Below, piece after piece: positions 27,549 to 35,586 of a stretch of DNA of 64,000 bases. Origin of the DNA: JAMXLO01 sp035492535 (lineage in GTDB: Bacteria; Pseudomonadota; Alphaproteobacteria; Acetobacterales; Acetobacteraceae); contig DATJJM010000362.1 of the NCBI GenBank assembly GCA_035492535.1, forward strand, positions 1 through 64,000, read 5' to 3'. The position numbers and the translations under genes are program-made. The notes beneath the pieces are model-generated. The model did no database searches. It had not been told where the DNA came from and saw only the letters and a program-made list of their open reading frames with translations. Within the stretch, counting starts at the first letter, position 1, and every line of letters begins with the position of its first letter.

Positions 27549-27588
27549 TGGGAATTCATGGGTTAGCATGGGAAAATCTGGGCGTCAA
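27549..27588 (-). promoter_or_regulatory. mraZ promoter overlapped by four TGGG boxes (MraZ operator)
   Basis: TGGG occurs on the plus strand at 27549, 27559, 27569 and 27579, an exact 10-bp period. This is the known MraZ operator design: TGGGN repeats separated by 5 bp upstream of mraZ. On the minus strand TTGACG (27583-27588) is followed after 17 nt by TAACCC (27560-27565), a candidate promoter reading into mraZ, so the boxes cover it. The arrangement indicates autorepression of the whole dcw operon. Four boxes rather than three suggest binding around the MraZ ring (inference). Confidence 0.75.
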
Positions 27589-27766
27589 AGTCAATTCCGC
27601 GCTCTGCGCCGGATATTGGGGGCCACATCAAGGGCTTACGCTCGATCTGATTCCCGTTTCGTTCGCAAAATCGAGTATGATGCCCGTCGCTGCGGAATCC
27701 GGGCCAGAACTGCAAAAAGCACTCTGATAGGAGAACGGCCGTGCCGACGCCCGGGAATACCAATGC

Positions 27767-27982
27767 GTGAACGACCCGGAGCCCCTTCTCGGAGGCAAGA
27801 GGAGCCGAATCGTCTGCCACAAGAATGCCGGCAGTCCGCACGGTTTCAACCTCGGCTACGTTCGGAGCAAGCGCAAGAACCGCAGGGGCGTTACTGAAAG
27901 CCGCAGCGAAATAATCCTGGCAGAATACGAGCGGTACCAGGTAGCGCCGCTTCTTCCAGCGAAGACGCCAGACGGCCTGTAA
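27767..27982 (+). CDS. Doubtful small basic protein between mraZ and rnpB
   Basis: The 467-bp stretch between the mraZ start and the 3' end of rnpB holds no certain gene. The best candidate is this GTG-started frame of 71 residues, rich in Arg/Lys with SKRKNRRG in the middle. It is linked by a GTGA overlap to a 9-codon frame starting at 27741, which has AGGAGAA at the right distance and a TATGAT -10-like box at 27676-27681. Its codon third positions are moderately G/C-rich. Its stop codon lies inside the 3' end of rnpB, on the other strand. I do not recognise the product, and it may be a chance frame. Confidence 0.25.
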   Translation: MNDPEPLLGGKRSRIVCHKNAGSPHGFNLGYVRSKRKNRRGVTESRSEIILAEYERYQVAPLLPAKTPDGL

Positions 27983-28353
27983 GCCGGGTTCTGTCCGCAC
28001 TCGCGTGCGGGACGACCATTCATCTGGGACGCACCTCGCGATGCGCCTCACGCGACCAACCCGGACGGCAAGGCGGGAATGCCCCTGCGCCTCGCGGCGC
28101 CACCATCCCTATTCGGTCTTGCTCCCGGTGGGGTTTACCTTGCCATCCCTGTTGCCAGGGACGCGGTGCGCTCTTGCCGCGCCGTTTCGCCCTTGCCCGC
28201 GGGCTGTCTCGCGACGCTTGCGCGGGCGGTGTGATTTCTGTGGCACTTTCCCTGGGGTCGCCCCCGCCGGCCGTTAACCGGCACCGTATTCCCGTGGAGC
28301 CCGGACTTTCCTCCATCAGCGTCACCGCTGTTGGCGGCCGTCCGGCCGTCTGA
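27966..28353 (-). ncRNA. rnpB: RNase P RNA (class A)
   Basis: The minus strand carries the catalytic RNA of RNase P, which trims tRNA 5' ends. Visible landmarks are the 5' stretch GGAGGAAAGTCCGGGCTCC (P4 and CR-I), a central GGGATGGCAAGGTAAACCCC loop region, CAAGACCGAATAGGGA and the 3' universal ACAGAACCCGGCTTACAGGCC. The outer helix P1 is formed by CAGACGGCC at the 5' end (28344-28352) and GGCCGTCTG at the 3' end (27969-27977), which sets the boundaries to within a few bases. About 388 nt, normal for the class. No clear T-tailed terminator follows. Confidence 0.94.
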
Positions 28354-28386
28354 CATGACAGAAATGGTCGCGGCCGCGCCTCTGCG

Positions 28387-28863
28387 TCAAGCCTCAGATG
28401 AGCGCGGCTGCCCATAGCCATCCGTCGGGTCCAGCGATTGCCCTCGGTCCAGAAGCCCGGCGCCGGGCACGTAATTCACCTCCAGTCTGATGCCGTCAGG
28501 GTCCTCGAACAGCACCGAGTAGTATCCAGGCGCCCACGTGCTTTCCTCCGGCCCGCGCAGGATGGGCGCGCCAAGCTCACGCACCACAGCGGCCACTCGG
28601 TCCACGTCCTCGCGTTCGCGGGCCCGCAGGCACAGATGGTGCAAGCCAACTCTCTGCTGTACGAACCGTTCGCCGGCATAAGTGGGATCGCACGGCTCGA
28701 TGCCAATCGCGGTCCGCGCGCCAACGCAGTAGAAGAATTTTTCACCGTCAAACACGACCTTCATCCCAAGCCGCGGCAGCAGCGCGCCATAGAAGGCACG
28801 TGCAAGGTCGAACCGGCTGACCGTCAGCACCACGTGGGCCATGCCATTGATTGCAATTGTCAC
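28387..28863 (-). CDS. VOC (glyoxalase/dioxygenase) superfamily protein
   Basis: The 158-residue protein has the vicinal oxygen chelate fold: two beta-alpha-beta-beta-beta modules with metal-ligand candidates His in MAHVVLTV, His in VGLHHLCLRA and Glu in PDGIRLEVNYVPG. The sequence LARAFYGALLPRLGMKVV is the usual first helix. These proteins bind a divalent metal and catalyse lyase, isomerase or resistance reactions, and the substrate cannot be told from sequence. An ATG seven codons downstream (MAHVVL) is an alternative start. It lies between uvrC and rnpB on the same strand with no evident functional link. Confidence 0.85.
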   Translation of the reverse strand: MTIAINGMAHVVLTVSRFDLARAFYGALLPRLGMKVVFDGEKFFYCVGARTAIGIEPCDPTYAGERFVQQRVGLHHLCLRAREREDVDRVAAVVRELGAPILRGPEESTWAPGYYSVLFEDPDGIRLEVNYVPGAGLLDRGQSLDPTDGYGQPRSSEA

Positions 28864-28933
28864 TGCGCACCTGCCATTTTCTAATCAGTCAGATTGTCAT
28901 TAACACTAAGCAAGCGAACGGCCTCCGCGCGGC

Positions 28934-30823
28934 CTACCCAGTGGATCCCGCCACCTGCGCCCCCGGATGGAAGTGCACATAGACCCGCCGAGCGATCTCG
29001 TGGCTGATCCCCGGCGCGGCCTCCAGGTCCGCCAGCCCCGCCATCTTCACTCCGCGCGCCGAGCCAAAGTGGTTCAGCAGCGCCCTCTTCCGAGCGGCGC
29101 CGATCCCGGCGATCTCGTCCAGTTCACTCTGCCGGATGTTCTTCGACCGTCCCGCCCGGTGAGTGGTGATCGCGAAGCGATGCGCCTCATCGCGCAGTCG
29201 CTGCAGGAAGTACAGCACCGGATCGCGCGGAGGCAGTTGGAATGGCTCCATCCCATCTGTGTAGAACCATTCGCGCCCTGCATCGCGATCCGGTCCCTTG
29301 GCGATCGCTACCAGCTTCACGTCCTGCACGCCCAGATCGACCAACACCTCGCGAGCTGCAGACAACTGTCCCGCGCCGCCATCGATCAGCACCACATCGG
29401 GCCAATCGGCCGCCGGTGCTCCTTCCTCCTGCTCTTTCAGTGCACGGGTGAACCGCCGCTGCAGCACCTCCCGCATCATCCCGAAATCGTCGCCCGGAGT
29501 GACCGGCCCGCGGATGCCGAACTTCCGGTACGCCGCCTTGTGGAACCCATCAGGCCCCGAGACGATCATCACACCGTATGGGTTCGTCCCCATGATGTGC
29601 GAGTTGTCGTATACCTCGATCCGTTCCGGTGCCGAGGGCAATCCGAACACCTGCGCGACCCCTTCCAGCAACTTCGCCTGCCCGGCGCTCTCCGCCAGTT
29701 TCCGCTCCAGCGCCTCGCGCGCGTTGGTCTCCGCGTGCTGCACCACCGCGCGCTTCTCCCCGCGTTGCGGCACCAGGATCTCCACCTTCCGCTCAGCCTT
29801 CAGCGAGAGTGCTTCGGCCACCAGTTCCTGCTCCGGCAGCGCGTGGTTCAGCAGCAGGCAGGGTGGCGGCGGCTTGTCGTCGTAGAACTGCGCGATGAAC
29901 GCCGCGAGCACCTCCGGCGCCTCCTCCGCTCTCGCATGGCTGGGGAAGAACGCACGATTCCCGTTGTTCCGCCCGCCACGCACGAAAAACACCTGCACGC
30001 AGGTCTGCCCACCGATCTGCCACGCAGCGATCACGTCCGCGTCCTGCAGGCTCGCAGGGTTCACCACATCGTTGCCCTGCACGAAGGTCAGTGCCCGGAT
30101 ACGATCACGCACTGCCGCGGCATGCTCGAATTCCAATGCTCCGGCGGCCTCCTCCATCTCGGTCGCCAGCTCCCGCTGCACGGTTGCCAGCTTTCCAGCC
30201 AGGAACGCCTTGGCCTGGCCAACCAGCCGTCCATAATCCTCCTCGCTGATCCGCCCCACGCACGGCGCGGAACAGCGCCGGATCTGATACAGCAGACAAG
30301 GCCGTGTCCGGTTCGCGAACACTGTATCCGCGCAGGCGCGGAGGAGAAAAACGCGCTGCATGGCGGTCACCGTCTGGTTCACCGCCCACGCAGAGGCGAA
30401 CGGCCCCCAATAGCTTCCCTTCCGCACATGGGCCCCGCGATGCTTGGCGATCTGCGGAAAAGGGTGGTCTTCGGTCAGCATCAGCCACGGATATGACTTG
30501 TCATCCCGCAGCACGATGTTGAAGCGCGGCTTCAGGCGCTTGATCAGGTTCGCTTCCAGGAGAAGCGCCTCGGCCTCGGTGTGAGTGGTGATCACCTCCA
30601 TGGCGACGGTTTCGTTGACCATTCGCCGCAGCCGTTCATCCAGCCGCCCGAGCTGGATATACGACGTGACCCGCTTTTTCAGGCTGCGCGCCTTGCCGAC
30701 GTAAAGCGCGTCTCCCTTCGCATCGAGCATCCGGTAGACGCCCGGGCTCAGCGGCATGGTCTGCAGCGCGGCCTCGATTGCCGCGGCGCCGGTCGCCGCT
30801 GGTACTGGCGAAATCTCGCTCAT
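28934..30823 (-). CDS. uvrC: Excinuclease ABC subunit C (UvrC)
   Basis: UvrC makes both incisions in nucleotide excision repair. The 629-residue protein shows the GIY-YIG domain (GVYRMLDAKGDALYVGKA), a cysteine cluster CLLYQIRRCSAPCVG, the UVR motif region EMEEAAGALEFEHAAAVRDR that binds UvrB, the RNase H-like 5' nuclease domain (EVYDNSHIMGTN and LIDGGAGQL) and a C-terminal helix-hairpin-helix pair (IAGIGAARKRALLNHFGS). Length and order are normal. It stands alone with its own AT-rich upstream region. Confidence 0.98.
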   Translation of the reverse strand: MSEISPVPAATGAAAIEAALQTMPLSPGVYRMLDAKGDALYVGKARSLKKRVTSYIQLGRLDERLRRMVNETVAMEVITTHTEAEALLLEANLIKRLKPRFNIVLRDDKSYPWLMLTEDHPFPQIAKHRGAHVRKGSYWGPFASAWAVNQTVTAMQRVFLLRACADTVFANRTRPCLLYQIRRCSAPCVGRISEEDYGRLVGQAKAFLAGKLATVQRELATEMEEAAGALEFEHAAAVRDRIRALTFVQGNDVVNPASLQDADVIAAWQIGGQTCVQVFFVRGGRNNGNRAFFPSHARAEEAPEVLAAFIAQFYDDKPPPPCLLLNHALPEQELVAEALSLKAERKVEILVPQRGEKRAVVQHAETNAREALERKLAESAGQAKLLEGVAQVFGLPSAPERIEVYDNSHIMGTNPYGVMIVSGPDGFHKAAYRKFGIRGPVTPGDDFGMMREVLQRRFTRALKEQEEGAPAADWPDVVLIDGGAGQLSAAREVLVDLGVQDVKLVAIAKGPDRDAGREWFYTDGMEPFQLPPRDPVLYFLQRLRDEAHRFAITTHRAGRSKNIRQSELDEIAGIGAARKRALLNHFGSARGVKMAGLADLEAAPGISHEIARRVYVHFHPGAQVAGSTG

Positions 30824-30958
30824 GACAGGCTTACTTGGCCTGTTCCGTGCCGTTCGGCCAGAGGCAGCTGCCGTGAGAGCAGCGTGATCCGCCTGTCTGT
30901 GGATAAGTGTGTGGGCAGGAGCGGTCGCAACCTTGTGAAACTGGCGGATTCCCTAGGC

Positions 30959-30987
30959 CATAGCTTCATTGCCTAATATTTAGTCAA
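30959..30987 (-). promoter_or_regulatory. Candidate uvrC promoter
   Basis: The 242-bp gap between folB and uvrC is AT-rich. On the minus strand TTGACT (30982-30987) and GCTATG (30959-30964) are separated by 17 nt, a fair sigma-70-like pair about 135 nt ahead of the uvrC ATG. I see no LexA box. The rest of the gap holds nothing else I can name. Confidence 0.35.
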
Positions 30988-31065
30988 ACCCAACTCATTG
31001 ATTTTCCAAGCGTTCTTTAAAGAGCCATTACCATTCTGTTAACACTTTGAGCCACGCCGCCTGTG

Positions 31066-31506
31066 CTAAAGCCCGGTTTCCGCCGAAGTGGACAAATCCC
31101 TTCGCCGGCGTTCGATCTCCACACCCGCCGAGGCCGCGTCTGGGAAGATGTCGAGCTTTTCCACCCGCACGCGGGCGAGGTGGACCCGATGGTCGGTCAG
31201 GCAGGCCTCGGCGATCCGTTCGGCCAAGGTCTCCACGAGCCGAACATGGCCAGCCGCCACGATCGCCCGAACCTGGTTGGCCACCTTCTCGTAATCCACC
31301 ACTCGCGCCAGCTCGTCCCGGCCGATCGGGGTCCGTGAGAGCGGGCGCGCACCGTCATCCTCGACCCCCAGGTCCACGTTGATCCGCACACGCTGCGGTG
31401 CGGAGTGCTCGTGCGGGTGCACGCCAATACTGGTGGTCAGAACCATGTCGCGCAGGAACATGTGGCGGAGTGCTCTGGCGCTGGTCGCAAGCGGCGGGGT
31501 TTGCAT
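31066..31506 (-). CDS. folB: Dihydroneopterin aldolase FolB
   Basis: FolB converts 7,8-dihydroneopterin to 6-hydroxymethyl-dihydropterin in folate synthesis. The 146-residue protein has RHMFLRDMVLTTSIGVHPHE with the family's first strand, VVDYEKVANQVRAIV, the catalytic stretch LVETLAERIAEACL and VRVEKLDIFPDAASAGVEI. The ATG at 31506 was chosen because AGGAA lies 8 nt upstream and it follows the SDR gene stop by 5 bp; a longer reading would overlap that gene. The C-terminus is slightly extended and basic. Confidence 0.92.
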   Translation of the reverse strand: MQTPPLATSARALRHMFLRDMVLTTSIGVHPHEHSAPQRVRINVDLGVEDDGARPLSRTPIGRDELARVVDYEKVANQVRAIVAAGHVRLVETLAERIAEACLTDHRVHLARVRVEKLDIFPDAASAGVEIERRRRDLSTSAETGL

Positions 31507-31511
31507 GAGCG

Positions 31512-32294
31512 TTATTCCTGCGGCGGCAGGCTGTGGCGCCCAGACTGCCATTGCATATGCTGGCCGCCGTCAAGAGCCAGCATCTGCCCGGTCATCGCCG
31601 GCAACGAAAGGATGGCTAGCACAGCGCTGGCGATCTCCTCCGGACTGGTACCGCGTCGAAGCGGCGTGGAGGCATTCTGGTAGGCAAACTGCTCGGCTGT
31701 CTGGCGCGGACTGGGGAGCGTTGGACCGGGGCCAATGCCGTTCACCCGGATCCGTGGCGCCAGCGCCAGGGCCATCGACTGCGTCAGCGCCCAAAGTCCC
31801 GCCTTGGCGACGCTGTAGGACACAAAATGCGGCGTCAGCGACCAGACCCTCTGGTCCAGCATGTTGATCACCACGCCCTCGGCAGTGCCCTCCAGTGCGT
31901 GGGCGAAGCCCTGCATCAGCACGAACGGGGCTCGCAGCCCCGGCTCGATATGCGCGTCCCAAGAGGCTCGCGTGGCGTCGTGCCATTCGTCACGCTCGAA
32001 CGGGCTGGCATTGTTGACCAATACGCCAATCGGGCCGAGTGCCTCAGTTGCGCGGCGAAGCAGATCAGCGGTCTGGCCTTCGTCCGCAAGGTCGGCGCGC
32101 AGAGCGATTGACCGGCGGTCACACCGGCGAATCGCGGCACAGGTGGCGTCGGCGTCCTCGCCACTGATGTGATAATGCACAGCAACGTCGAAGCCTGCTT
32201 CCGCAAGTGCCAGCGAGATGGCGCGTCCAATTCGACGCGCGCCCCCAGTCACGAGCGCGGCACGCGGGATCGCTGGCGAGATGTTTGCGGCCAT
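31512..32294 (-). CDS. Short-chain dehydrogenase/reductase, FolM/pteridine-reductase-like
   Basis: The 260-residue SDR has the NADP motif TGGARRIGRAIS near the N-terminus, NNASPF in place of the usual NNAG, the catalytic YxxxK in VSYSVAKAGLWALTQ, and VNGIGPGPTLPS. The TGGxRRIG and NNAS forms are typical of the pteridine reductase/FolM group, which reduces dihydropteridines or dihydrofolate. The gene directly precedes folB with a 5-bp gap, so a pterin substrate is likely (inference). The ATG at 32294 has GGAG upstream; an in-frame TTG at 32348 is an alternative start. Confidence 0.85.
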   Translation of the reverse strand: MAANISPAIPRAALVTGGARRIGRAISLALAEAGFDVAVHYHISGEDADATCAAIRRCDRRSIALRADLADEGQTADLLRRATEALGPIGVLVNNASPFERDEWHDATRASWDAHIEPGLRAPFVLMQGFAHALEGTAEGVVINMLDQRVWSLTPHFVSYSVAKAGLWALTQSMALALAPRIRVNGIGPGPTLPSPRQTAEQFAYQNASTPLRRGTSPEEIASAVLAILSLPAMTGQMLALDGGQHMQWQSGRHSLPPQE

Positions 32295-32360
32295 GTTGGT
32301 ATCCGGGGCTCCGGCCGGGACATTGACCGCGCCGCCGCATGCAGGCAAGGCCGTGCGGCG

Positions 32361-33509
32361 TCACCCTTCCAGGAAATGCCCAAAGGCACGCAACGGCGTC
32401 AGATCGTCGCAGACAATCTTGGTGATCGCCAGCATGGGCACTGCAAGGATGGCGCCTGGCACACCCCACATCCAATACCAGAACAGCAGCGCCAGGATGA
32501 CGGCCACCGGATTGATCGTGAAGCGCCGTGCCAGCAGCATCGGCGTGACGATTTCCCCCTCGATCACGTGGATCAGGACGTAGAGGCCGACAGGCAGCAG
32601 CGCCCACCAGGTAACCCCGAGCGACAGCACGCCAGCCATCAGAAAGATCACCATCGCTACCATAGGCCCCAGGATCGGCACGAAATTCACCGCGAACGCG
32701 ATCAATCCCCATAGCAGGGGATTGGCCACGCCGGTCGCCCACATCACGCAGAACGTCAGCGTGCCGACCACTAGGTTGATCAGCGTCACGGTGATGAGAT
32801 AGGCGGAGATGTTCCGCTCGATATCGAGCGTGATCTCCACTGCCTGCCGCTTCTCCGCGAACGACGGAAGGATCTCGACGAAACGGCGCATGAAGGTTTC
32901 GCCCGAAACCAGCAGGAAGAACAACACCACCAGCGTGGTGAACAATCCGGCGGCGGCGGTGGTGGTGCCGCTGAACAGCGCGCCCATCACGTTGACCGAG
33001 TGGGACGGACCCTGGGGCAATCCGCCATTGACCCCCGTCACGTCCTGTAGCTGACCCAGCATCCATCCCAGCGACTCGATAGGCCGCGTCAGAAATGCAA
33101 GCTGCTGCTGAATCTTCGGGATGGCCTCCGGCAGCTTGCCGGCCCAGGATGCCGCCGGACCGGCCACTCCACTGATCAGCGCAGCCAGCCCCAGAACGAG
33201 CAACGCGATTGCCAGCGCCGCCCCCACCCCGTGCGGCACGCCGAGCCGGTCAGTGAGTCGCACCACTGGCTGAAGGAACAGCTTCAACACGATCGCGAGT
33301 ACGACCGGCAATACGATCGGCGAGGCAACGTAGAGCGCGGCCAGCAGGGCGAGAATGAACAGTCCGCCGAGGAAGATGGTTCGCGGCTCGGTGGGCAGCG
33401 GCATCGCCTCACGCCCTTCGTGCGCGACTGCAGGCTCTGGCGCCCGGACGGTCTCGGTGGCGTTGTCGACCGTTTCCTCGATCGCTTTCGCCGCCGCCGG
33501 AGCACTCAT
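32361..33509 (-). CDS. AI-2E family transporter (PerM-like)
   Basis: The 382-residue protein is an inner-membrane member of the AI-2E/PerM family, whose members export small molecules or act as ion/proton antiporters. A charged N-terminal region of about 50 residues precedes the helices. The core shows paired helices at the start (IFLGGLFILALLAALYVASPIVLP spans two), an amphipathic domain with IQQQLAFL, and the C-terminal helices with FVPILGPMVAMV and HVIEGEIVTPMLL, the conserved family signatures. AAGGAA precedes the ATG at 33509. It is upstream of the SDR and folB on the same strand by 66 bp; whether they share a transcript is unclear. Confidence 0.88.
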   Translation of the reverse strand: MSAPAAAKAIEETVDNATETVRAPEPAVAHEGREAMPLPTEPRTIFLGGLFILALLAALYVASPIVLPVVLAIVLKLFLQPVVRLTDRLGVPHGVGAALAIALLVLGLAALISGVAGPAASWAGKLPEAIPKIQQQLAFLTRPIESLGWMLGQLQDVTGVNGGLPQGPSHSVNVMGALFSGTTTAAAGLFTTLVVLFFLLVSGETFMRRFVEILPSFAEKRQAVEITLDIERNISAYLITVTLINLVVGTLTFCVMWATGVANPLLWGLIAFAVNFVPILGPMVAMVIFLMAGVLSLGVTWWALLPVGLYVLIHVIEGEIVTPMLLARRFTINPVAVILALLFWYWMWGVPGAILAVPMLAITKIVCDDLTPLRAFGHFLEG

Positions 33510-33627
33510 GTCGCGGTTCCTTCCGAGCCCAGGCCTATCCCCCACAACGGGTCGAGCAGTGCGCCGGTTCATCACACGATTGGGGCATCGGTTCGGCGGG
33601 AAAGTGTCGTTTGAGCGCGCGGCCGAA

Positions 33628-34245
33628 TCAGACGATCGGCGCGTTGAGCTCTCGTGCCAGCTTGCGATGCATGGCAGCGGCAAACGCCGGATAGTCGGGA
33701 CAGATCTCGGCGAAGGCGCCGGGGCCGCCGATCACCTCGTTGGTGTACGAGGTCAGCAGGTCGGGTTCCTCATGCAGGATGCAGAGGCCGTTGATGGTGA
33801 TGCTGGCTGCCGCCATGCGGTCGCGGATCGGGCCTGGGGCGATGCCGTCATTGGAGCGCCCGTCGCCGATGACGTTGACGATCTGGCGGGACGGCGTGTC
33901 GGGGATGTGGGCGAGCAGGGTGAGTGACGCGAGCAGCGCCTCGCCAATGGCGGTCTGGCCCGGCTTCACGACACGCGGCATGTTGTCCACGCCGTCTGCA
34001 AAGGTGCGGGCGTCCGCCTCCGAGGCGATCAGGGTCCAATTGGTGATAACCTCCTGTGCCCCGGTGCCGGACCACAGCAAGAGTGACAGCAGGCTCGACC
34101 TGGCCGGGCCGCCGATCAGGGCGGCGATGATGGGCGGTTCCCGAAGCGCTGCGGCCATGCCGCCGGCGATCAGGCCGAACTCATCATAGGTGACGCTGGC
34201 GGACCCATCGACGGCGAGGACAAGTGCAAGATCGACGGCATTCAT
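33628..34245 (-). CDS. DUF1194 family protein with von Willebrand A-like MIDAS
   Basis: The 205-residue protein belongs to DUF1194, a vWA-like family. The metal-ion-dependent adhesion motif is present as VLAVDGSASVT, with TAIGEALLASL as the threonine element and NVIGDGRSNDG as the acidic element. Most relatives carry a signal peptide, but this frame begins directly at the MIDAS strand (MNAVDLALVLAVDGSAS), so it is either cytosolic or the start is misplaced; I see no better upstream start. It is divergent from the CoA-transferase gene with 122 bp between them. Role unknown. Confidence 0.82.
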   Translation of the reverse strand: MNAVDLALVLAVDGSASVTYDEFGLIAGGMAAALREPPIIAALIGGPARSSLLSLLLWSGTGAQEVITNWTLIASEADARTFADGVDNMPRVVKPGQTAIGEALLASLTLLAHIPDTPSRQIVNVIGDGRSNDGIAPGPIRDRMAAASITINGLCILHEEPDLLTSYTNEVIGGPGAFAEICPDYPAFAAAMHRKLARELNAPIV

Positions 34246-34367
34246 GGGCGATACGGTCTCGATGCTCCTGGCCGCTCACCATGGGAAGCCTCGCGCAATG
34301 CGAGGGCTCTTGAGCGATCGCAGAATGAAGCCGAGTATCCGCCCTGGAGCCAAGAGGAGACCCAGGG

Positions 34368-35585
34368 ATGCCGGAGAGCCCCGTCGACAAGACCATGCTG
34401 GCGCAGGCGCAGACACGGATGCCGCTGAACGGCCTGCGCGTATTGGATCTGACGCTCGCACGCGCCGGACCGACATGTGTGCGCCACCTCGCCGACTGGG
34501 GTGCCGACGTGATCAAGATCGAGCCACCCGCCAGTGATGGCGAGGATGTTGCCGGCAATCGTCACGGCTTCGACTTCCAGAACCTGCATCGCAACAAGCG
34601 TGCGGTGACGCTGAACCTGAAGTCGCCGGAAGGCCACGCCGCGTTCATGCGCCTGGTGAAGACCGCTGACATCATCGTCGAGAACATGCGGGCCCAAGTG
34701 AAGCACCGCCTGAAGGTGGACTACGACACCGTCAAGGAAGTGAATCCGCGTATCGTCTACGGCAGCATCAGCGGCTTCGGCCAGACGGGCCCGTACGGGC
34801 ATCGCGCCGGTGTCGATCAGATTGCGCAGGGCATGGGCGGCCTGATGTCGATCACCGGCCTGCCGGGCCAGGGCCCGGTGCGCGTCGGTATTCCAATCGA
34901 CGACCTCACTGCCGGCAATCTGCTCGCGCTTGGCATCATGATGGCGATCTTTGATCGCGAACGCACGGGCGTCGGCCGCTGGGTCACCACGTCGCTGCTG
35001 GAAGCGCAGATCTTCATGCTCGACTTCCAGGCCAGCCGCTGGCTGATCGCCAAGGAAGTGGCACCGCAGGCCGGCAACGACCATCCCACCGGCATTCCCA
35101 CCGGCGTGTTCCCGACCAGTGATGGCCACATCAACATCGCTGCCAGTTCCGGCCGCGTGTTCGCCCGCTTCTGCGACGCTATCGGCAAGCCGGAGTGGAA
35201 GGACAAGCCGGAATGGAAGGACCAGAAGGCACGCAGCGGCCACCGCAAGGAGATCAACGCCGCGATCGGCGAAGTCACGAAGCACAAGCCGTCCGAGTAT
35301 TGGATCGAGCTGCTCGAGGGGGCCGGCGTGCCTTGCGGGCCGATCTATTCCATCGATCAGGTATTCGCTGATCCTCAGGTGAAGCACCTGAAAATGGCGA
35401 CGCCGATGCATTCGCCGGTGATCGGTGACGCCGAGGTCGTGGCCTCTGCCATCAGCATCACCGGCTTCGACAAGGGCATCCGCATGGCGACGCCGGAGAT
35501 GAGCTCCAGCACCGACGAGGTGCTGGCTTCGGTCGGTTATTCGGCGGACGACATCGCCGCGATGCGCAAGAAGGGAGCGATCTGA
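34368..35585 (+). CDS. CaiB/BaiF-type (family III) CoA-transferase
   Basis: Family III CoA-transferases move CoA between carboxylic acids. The 405-residue protein starts LNGLRVLDLTLARAGPTC, has SGFGQTGPYGHRAG (substrate loop) and IPIDDLTAGNLLALGI with the aspartate position used as nucleophile in this family. AGGAG lies 8 nt upstream of the ATG. It is followed 1 bp later by a crotonase-fold gene, so the pair probably handles one acyl-CoA substrate. An 18-bp tandem duplication (35187-35222, one mismatch) gives KPEWKDKPEWKD in the small domain, absent from most relatives as far as I recall. Confidence 0.92.
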   Translation: MPESPVDKTMLAQAQTRMPLNGLRVLDLTLARAGPTCVRHLADWGADVIKIEPPASDGEDVAGNRHGFDFQNLHRNKRAVTLNLKSPEGHAAFMRLVKTADIIVENMRAQVKHRLKVDYDTVKEVNPRIVYGSISGFGQTGPYGHRAGVDQIAQGMGGLMSITGLPGQGPVRVGIPIDDLTAGNLLALGIMMAIFDRERTGVGRWVTTSLLEAQIFMLDFQASRWLIAKEVAPQAGNDHPTGIPTGVFPTSDGHINIAASSGRVFARFCDAIGKPEWKDKPEWKDQKARSGHRKEINAAIGEVTKHKPSEYWIELLEGAGVPCGPIYSIDQVFADPQVKHLKMATPMHSPVIGDAEVVASAISITGFDKGIRMATPEMSSSTDEVLASVGYSADDIAAMRKKGAI

Positions 35586-35586
35586 G

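Noticed and set aside
27563..28051. A 162-codon open frame on the minus strand upstream of mraZ
   Set aside because: It starts inside rnpB and its sequence shows no family; the RNA gene explains its 5' part.
28967..30496. A 509-codon open frame on the plus strand
   Set aside because: Antisense to uvrC, His/Arg/Gln-rich, without motifs.
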